NCBI RefSeq assembly: GCF_014649735.1
Contig: NZ_BMTP01000019.1
Span: 1 to 64,000 of the forward strand
Source: Streptomyces lavendofoliae
GTDB taxonomy: Bacteria > Actinomycetota > Actinomycetes > Streptomycetales > Streptomycetaceae
Reading direction: 5' to 3'
DNA length: 64,000 nt
Within the stretch, counting starts at the first letter, position 1. Each line of letters starts with the position of its first letter. Both the position numbers and the translations under genes were made by a program. A model generated the notes under the pieces. The model had not been told where the DNA came from, made no database searches, and saw nothing but the letters and a program-made list of their open reading frames with translations. Positions 59,933-64,000 of the stretch are shown piece after piece.

Positions 59933-60230
59933 TCAGGCGATGGACAGTCTGTGCCACCAGTGACTGCAGCCGTCGGAGCAGAAGCGCTCGCGGCGCCGTC
60001 CGTCGGCGATCGCGAGCACCGCGATCAGCAGCCGGAACGCCTTGCGGCGTCTGTCGGGAGGCGCGAGACCGGCGATCTTTCCGAATTGCTCGTCTACCCG
60101 GCATCTTGAGATCAGCACAGCCGGTGTATGCGTCGGGCGGATTACGAGCAGCACCGCCAGATCGGCTGCGCCTTCTGCGTCGTCGGCCCAGCGGGTGGTC
60201 TGCAGTGGGTGAACCGGACAGACAGCGCTC
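59933..60230 (-). pseudogene. Gene remnant with a Cys/His C-terminus
   Basis: A minus frame reads IAGLAPPDRRRKAFRLLIAV, LAIADGRRRERFCSDGCSHW and WHRLSIA. It looks like the end of a small zinc protein with a CSDGC knuckle. No start with a ribosome site; upstream part is not protein-like. Confidence 0.4.
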
Positions 60231-60310
60231 GAACAGCGCCTGCGTATGGGGTGCACGACCGTAGCGCTCTCGTCCGCCCTTCGCGAAGGCCGGCATCGTG
60301 CGGAACGACC

Positions 60311-60398
60311 AGGTCGTGCCCGCATGCGCGGGGAGCAGAGCAAGGTGGCGCGCCTCCTGGCCTACGCGGCGGGTCCATCCCCGCTGCGCGGGGAGCGC
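60311..60398. CRISPR. CRISPR-like remnant: two repeats and one spacer
   Basis: AGGTCGTGCCCGCATGCGCG followed by GGGAGCAG (60311-60338) and GGGTCCATCCCCGCTGCGCG followed by GGGAGC (60371-60396) are degenerate copies of the repeat at 58896. They are 60 bases apart start to start, with about 32 bases between, the size of a type I-E unit. No cas genes nearby. Confidence 0.6.
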
Positions 60399-60401
60399 CA
60401 G

Positions 60402-60779
60402 TTAGGTTGTAGTAGGCCAGGTTCGCAGTTCCGCGGCAATCTGACCCGCGGTACATCCGCTGTCCAGAAGAAGGTCTCTCAACGCGGCCGCGTTCCCTGC
60501 CGTGGGCTTGACTGAGATGCCGGATGCCTCGAGGTACATGACACCGGTCGCGGCGGCCACGGCCAGGTTTGATCGCTCGAGCCAGCGGCAGCGCCCCAGG
60601 GTGTGGACCAGAGCAGCGGCACGCGCATAGGGCCCGTCGTAGACCGGCTGATCCAGCACCTCAGCTTGATGCCGGGCGCAGGCAGCGACCGGCACGCCGT
60701 AGTCATCCGGAGCCGGGTCACCAGCTCCGGCGATCTCAGCGACCTGGAGGATCCATGGCACATCGATATGCAAGATCAT
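60402..60779 (-). CDS. Fic/Doc-like toxin component
   Basis: ATG at 60779 overlaps the antitoxin stop (ATGA). The 125-residue product begins MILHIDVPWILQVAEIAGAG and has GVPVAACARHQAEVLDQPVY and ARAAALVHTLGRCRWLERSN, followed by LEASGISVKPTAGNAAALRD. The overall pattern is that of Doc-type toxins of Streptomyces TA pairs. The Fic motif HxFx[DE]GNKR is strongly altered (HTLGRCRWLERSN), so its chemistry may differ from kinase-like Doc. It ends a few bases from the CRISPR-like repeat. Confidence 0.65.
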   Translation of the reverse strand: MILHIDVPWILQVAEIAGAGDPAPDDYGVPVAACARHQAEVLDQPVYDGPYARAAALVHTLGRCRWLERSNLAVAAATGVMYLEASGISVKPTAGNAAALRDLLLDSGCTAGQIAAELRTWPTTT

Positions 60780-61018
60780 CAGGCAGCCTGCCGACCCTTC
60801 CCAGCCCGCTTCGACTCCTCAGCCTCATCAAAGAGAGCCTGGTGCTCGCCGAGGAAGCGCTCGGCCGCACCCATCGCCCGCGCTCGCAGTCCGCTGGCGT
60901 CCTCAAGGACCAGCTGGGCTAGGTAGTCGCCTACCGACATGCCGCGGTCCGCAGCCCGCTTCCGGGCCAGCTCCGCAATTTCCGCGTCCACGCGCGCACC
61001 GATCTGAGTCTTCGCCAC
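60779..61018 (-). CDS. RHH-type antitoxin
   Basis: GTG at 61018 (VAKTQIGARVDAEIAELARK). The 79-residue product has an N-terminal strand and two helices (AADRGMSVGDYLAQLVLEDA) of ribbon-helix-helix type, then a helical tail that would bind the toxin. The strand and GMSVGDYL turn fit DNA binding. A perfect palindrome lies 9 bases upstream, so the pair is autoregulated in the usual way. Confidence 0.75.
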   Translation of the reverse strand: MAKTQIGARVDAEIAELARKRAADRGMSVGDYLAQLVLEDASGLRARAMGAAERFLGEHQALFDEAEESKRAGKGRQAA

Positions 61019-61026
61019 ACCCAGAA

Positions 61027-61044
61027 TGGTAACACCTGTTACCA
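61027..61044 (-). promoter_or_regulatory. Antitoxin operator
   Basis: TGGTAACA-CC-TGTTACCA, a perfect 8-bp palindrome directly before the antitoxin start. Confidence 0.8.
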
Positions 61045-61109
61045 AGCGTGGCGCCGTTGGCCGGCAACCGCCCGCGGGGCGCTGGCCGATGTCGCCGCCC
61101 TCCTGCGTC

Positions 61110-61265
61110 GAAGCCCTCTCCCTGAGCATCGGGTCCGTCGAGGCGGCACTCAAGACCCTGCGCGAGGACAACACGGTGCTCCGCACCTACGAGTTCCCCT
61201 CACTGTGCCGGTTGCTGGAGGCCAGCGCCATCCAGTTCCCGCCCGAGCCCCTCGCCGCGTTCTGA
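61110..61265 (+). pseudogene. Short gene remnant
   Basis: A plus frame ends LREDNTVLRTYEFPSLCRLL then EASAIQFPPEPLAAF and a TGA at 61263-61265. Protein-like but without start or recognisable family. Probably a cut-off C-terminus. Confidence 0.35.
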
Positions 61266-61410
61266 CCCGCTGCCCCCTCCCTCTTCTGGGATCAGCCGTC
61301 CGTCCTGCGGCGGGCGGCTCCTGCATATCGGGTGGACTGAGCGGGTCCTGTACGACCTTGTGGAGGGCGCGCATCGATACCAACGGTGTTCAGGTGACTA
61401 CGGTACGTGC

Positions 61411-64000
61411 ATGTCGAACGCTCAGGCACAGTTGAAGCTGCGAAAGATTTCGCCCTGGCCGGTGTGGTTGTGTCTGGTCGGGCTTACCGCCGGTCTCTTC
61501 ATGATCCTCTGGTACGGGGCGGATCCGCCGTTTCGGGCCAGGCCCTCGGGGGACGGGGAACTGCTGCTGCAGTTCGCAGAGACGGCGAAGGGGGCCCGCG
61601 TCATCGTGAGGGACGGAGGCGAGTCCAAGCTCTTCCAGGACGGCCTCGTCCTCGACTGGCGCTGGTTCATTCCCGGATATGGGGCGGCCCTCGCCGGGGC
61701 TTTCGGACTCGGGCACCTACTGCTCTATCGGAAGTCCACGCGTCTGTGGGCCCGCCGCGCCCTCATCCTCACCCCCGTGGTGGTGGCGGCGGACTGCGTG
61801 GAGAACATCTTCCTGTGGAAGGCCCTGGACCGGATCAAGACCGACCCGAACGGTCCTGTATTGCCCCGCGTCGGGGTCCTGCGGCCGGCCACGGAGCGTG
61901 ATCTGGAGCGGAACCTGCAGTGGGCGACCTATTTCGCCCAGCTGAAATGGGCGCTCGTCGTCCCGCTGGTAGCAGCGGCCGTCCTGATCGTGGTCACCCT
62001 CTACTGCCGCCGGGTGCTCGAGCCCTCCCTCGTGAGAAGTGCGCGGAAGGACCGTCCCCGTCCCGTCGTGGCCCACGCCCACAGGATCACGGACGGAACG
62101 GAGAGTCGGTGGAGCGACCCGGACGTGATCCTCCCGCCTGCCGCGCCCCACGACTGGGAGCCCCGGCCCGAGTGGACCGCCACCCACCCGGCCAAGGCTC
62201 CGAAAGCCAGCGCGGTGACCCGCTGGCGCACCCGCGCGTACCAGCCACCCGGCCGGCATCCTGCGGAGGTCGGCTTCTGCGTCTCCGGCGGCGGCATCCG
62301 GTCAGCCTCGATCACTCTGGGCGCGCTGCAGGCACTGCGCGGGCAACTGCTCAAGGCGAGGTACCTGGTGTCGGTGTCCGGCGGCGGGTACACCGCCGGG
62401 GCCCTCCAACTGGCCCTGACCGATGCCCAACTCAGGGACACAGACGGGAACCCTTCTGTGCGGCCCGGCCTCGCGGAGCCCGCCGACGCGTTCGCGTCGG
62501 GCAGCCCGGAGGAGGACCATATCCGCCGGCATGCGAAGTACCTGGCGGACACGCCTAAGGAGAAACTGAACGCCGCTGGGGCGGTGCTGCGGGGCATGGC
62601 CGTTTCCTTCGGCATGCTGGCGCTGGTCTTCGCGGTGGCAGGCCAGTTCCTGAACGCGTTCTACTCACGGCTTCCGCTGACCGACCTCCACCGCTTCACG
62701 CCGCAGACGAAGATGTTCGAGCCGACGTGCGAGACCCCGGAGATCCCGGAGTGTCCCGGGCCAGCAGAGGTGTTCCTGCCGTCCCTTGAGCTGTACCCGA
62801 ACGCCTGGCACCCCGTCCTCGCCCTGCTCGGCCTGGCCGGCCTGGTGTCCATGGGCCTCGCCTTCGCAAGGGCAGGGAAGACGAAGTCCCGCCCGGCATG
62901 GCTGCAGAGCACGGTGAACGCGATCGTGGCAATGGCCCTGGCGGTCGCCCTGATCTCCATCATCCTTCCGGCAGTGATCTGGTTCTTTGCCTGGCTGGCG
63001 CACGAGCAGGGAGTGGGGGACAACGCCGGCAGGGGACTGTCGATGCTCGCCGCGCTCACCGCCGCGGCGACCGCGCTCGGCACCTGGTTCACCGCCGTCC
63101 ACAAGACAGTGAAGAAGCTGAAGCCGGACGGCGAGAAGGCAGGCCTGTTCGGCAAGGGCAACACTTCCCTCGTCATGCAGGTCGGCGGCAGCTGGGTGAA
63201 AGCCGTGGTCTGCTGGCTAGTCCTCCTCCTGGTCGCGTTCTTCTGCCTCGCCCTCATGTCCTGGGCCGCCGTCTACGCGGGCGGCTGGCCCGCAGGGTGG
63301 AAATGGACGCTGCCGATTGCCCTGCCTGTGCTGGCGCTCGCGATCGACCAGACCACGTTCAGCCTGCATCCCTTCTACCGACAGCGGTTGGCCAGCGCCT
63401 TCTCCGTGCGCCGCGCTGTACTGAAGGACGGCTCGGTCGGCGCCCTGCCCTACGACTACAACAATGAGCCGACCCCGCTGCACCCGTACGCACAGCAGGT
63501 GAAGGGCTTCCCTCAGGTCATCTTCGCCGCCTCCGCAGCCGTCTCGCTGCGCAACCGCACCGCGCCCGGCCGCCCTGCCGTGCCCTTCACCTTCGCTTCC
63601 GACTACTGCGGCGGCCCCGATACGGGCTGGGTCCGCACCGACACTCTGCAGAAGACGGCCCCCGCACTGATTAGGCGCGACCTGACCGTGCAGTCCGCCG
63701 TCGCCGTGTCCGGAGCGGCCTTCGCCTCCGCGATGGGCACCCAGACGATGTTCATGGAGCGGCTGCTCGCACTGTCCAACATGCGGCTGGGCACCTGGGT
63801 GCCCAACCCCCTCTATCTCGCGGAACTGGCGAAGTACGGGCCCAACCGGATCATGCCGCGGCTGCCGCGGGTACGGCGGCTGCGGTACCAACTCCAGGAG
63901 CTGGTGGGCTGGTACCCGGATACCACTCCACTGCTGCTGTGCACGGATGGCGGACATTTCGAGAATCTTGGTCTGGTCGAAATGCTCCGGCTCCGCTGCC
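61411..64000 (+). CDS. Patatin-like phospholipase with membrane segments (partial)
   Basis: ATG at 61411; the gene has no stop before the window end, so at least 863 residues. The N-terminus has membrane helices (PWPVWLCLVGLTAGLFMILW and further at 85-110 and 178-200). The patatin motifs follow: FCVSGGGIRSASITLGALQA (oxyanion glycines), LVSVSGGGYTAGALQLA around the likely Ser, and near the end LLLCTDGGHFENLGL with the catalytic Asp. Two more hydrophobic blocks lie between. This is a membrane-bound acyl hydrolase of the Ser-Asp type. Start has no strong ribosome site, so a leaderless transcript is possible. Confidence 0.85.
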   Translation, partial: MSNAQAQLKLRKISPWPVWLCLVGLTAGLFMILWYGADPPFRARPSGDGELLLQFAETAKGARVIVRDGGESKLFQDGLVLDWRWFIPGYGAALAGAFGLGHLLLYRKSTRLWARRALILTPVVVAADCVENIFLWKALDRIKTDPNGPVLPRVGVLRPATERDLERNLQWATYFAQLKWALVVPLVAAAVLIVVTLYCRRVLEPSLVRSARKDRPRPVVAHAHRITDGTESRWSDPDVILPPAAPHDWEPRPEWTATHPAKAPKASAVTRWRTRAYQPPGRHPAEVGFCVSGGGIRSASITLGALQALRGQLLKARYLVSVSGGGYTAGALQLALTDAQLRDTDGNPSVRPGLAEPADAFASGSPEEDHIRRHAKYLADTPKEKLNAAGAVLRGMAVSFGMLALVFAVAGQFLNAFYSRLPLTDLHRFTPQTKMFEPTCETPEIPECPGPAEVFLPSLELYPNAWHPVLALLGLAGLVSMGLAFARAGKTKSRPAWLQSTVNAIVAMALAVALISIILPAVIWFFAWLAHEQGVGDNAGRGLSMLAALTAAATALGTWFTAVHKTVKKLKPDGEKAGLFGKGNTSLVMQVGGSWVKAVVCWLVLLLVAFFCLALMSWAAVYAGGWPAGWKWTLPIALPVLALAIDQTTFSLHPFYRQRLASAFSVRRAVLKDGSVGALPYDYNNEPTPLHPYAQQVKGFPQVIFAASAAVSLRNRTAPGRPAVPFTFASDYCGGPDTGWVRTDTLQKTAPALIRRDLTVQSAVAVSGAAFASAMGTQTMFMERLLALSNMRLGTWVPNPLYLAELAKYGPNRIMPRLPRVRRLRYQLQELVGWYPDTTPLLLCTDGGHFENLGLVEMLRLRC

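Noticed and set aside
58865..60398. An active CRISPR-Cas system
   Set aside because: Repeats are degenerate, few, split into two clusters, and no cas gene is present in the window.

Overview
The window is very GC-rich, uses GTG starts freely, chains genes by 1-4 base overlaps, and carries Streptomyces-type families: a FtsK-like TraB translocase, a DUF2637 SpdB-like protein, a WhiB-like regulator, a HutC/GntR regulator, and DUF2199, DUF6000, DUF6197 and DUF4253 proteins. It reads as a Streptomyces (or close relative) replicon of plasmid type: a large conjugative plasmid, or a plasmid-derived accessory region of a chromosome. No tRNA, rRNA, attachment site or telomere could be identified, so integrated versus free, and linear versus circular, stay open.

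Layout. 1-9.8 kb holds secreted and toxin-type genes: an RHS/YD-repeat C-terminus with its toxin tip and a candidate immunity gene, an NlpC/P60 protein, a PGRP-type amidase, a DUF1906 protein, a SUKH protein, and a NucA/NucB nuclease protein. 10-30 kb is a long minus-strand transfer locus (transcribed from about 30.2 kb down to a hairpin at 10 kb). It contains a WhiB-like protein, a DUF2637 membrane protein with a long coiled coil, a very large low-complexity protein, TraB, and many small zinc-ribbon or membrane proteins. At its distal end are a P-loop kinase, a GGDEF protein and an ASCH protein. A plus-strand cassette of three immunity-like genes (16.1-18.1 kb) interrupts this locus next to a broken recombinase remnant. 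30.5-35.7 kb has a GntR/HutC regulator, three P-loop kinase-like genes, an oxidoreductase, a HAD hydrolase and an XRE regulator. 35.7-39.5 kb looks like a replication module: repeated TGACA motifs in small inverted repeats, a DnaA-box-like site, a putative Rep and a DciA (DUF721)-like protein. 39.8-41.8 kb is a three-Cys-motif protein (DUF5131, Gp37/Gp68) convergent with its partner TcmP.

From 42 to 61 kb the DNA is a graveyard mixed with live genes. It holds an Abi/HEPN-like pseudogene, a three-gene operon with a palindromic operator, a second HEPN-like gene with a frameshift, an HNH nuclease, and a sigma factor with a frameshift and an amber codon. It also holds an IS256-type element that may carry a HAD gene, a cis-prenyltransferase remnant cut by that IS, an IS5-type transposase with a frameshift, DUF4365 and PIN remnants, two CRISPR-like remnants of type I-E repeat without cas genes, and a Fic/Doc-like toxin with its antitoxin and a perfect 18-bp operator. 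The window ends inside a patatin-like phospholipase.

Two patterns matter most for a reader. First, many otherwise well conserved genes are broken by single-base indels, some in C or G runs, concentrated at 10-19 kb and 42-58 kb, while the long TraB, SpdB and Rep genes are intact. This is either localized decay or localized sequence error. Second, several systems that could act on the host or on rivals sit together: a WhiB-like protein plus a GGDEF enzyme in the transfer locus, TCM-TcmP, two HEPN genes, Fic/antitoxin, and immunity genes of several families.
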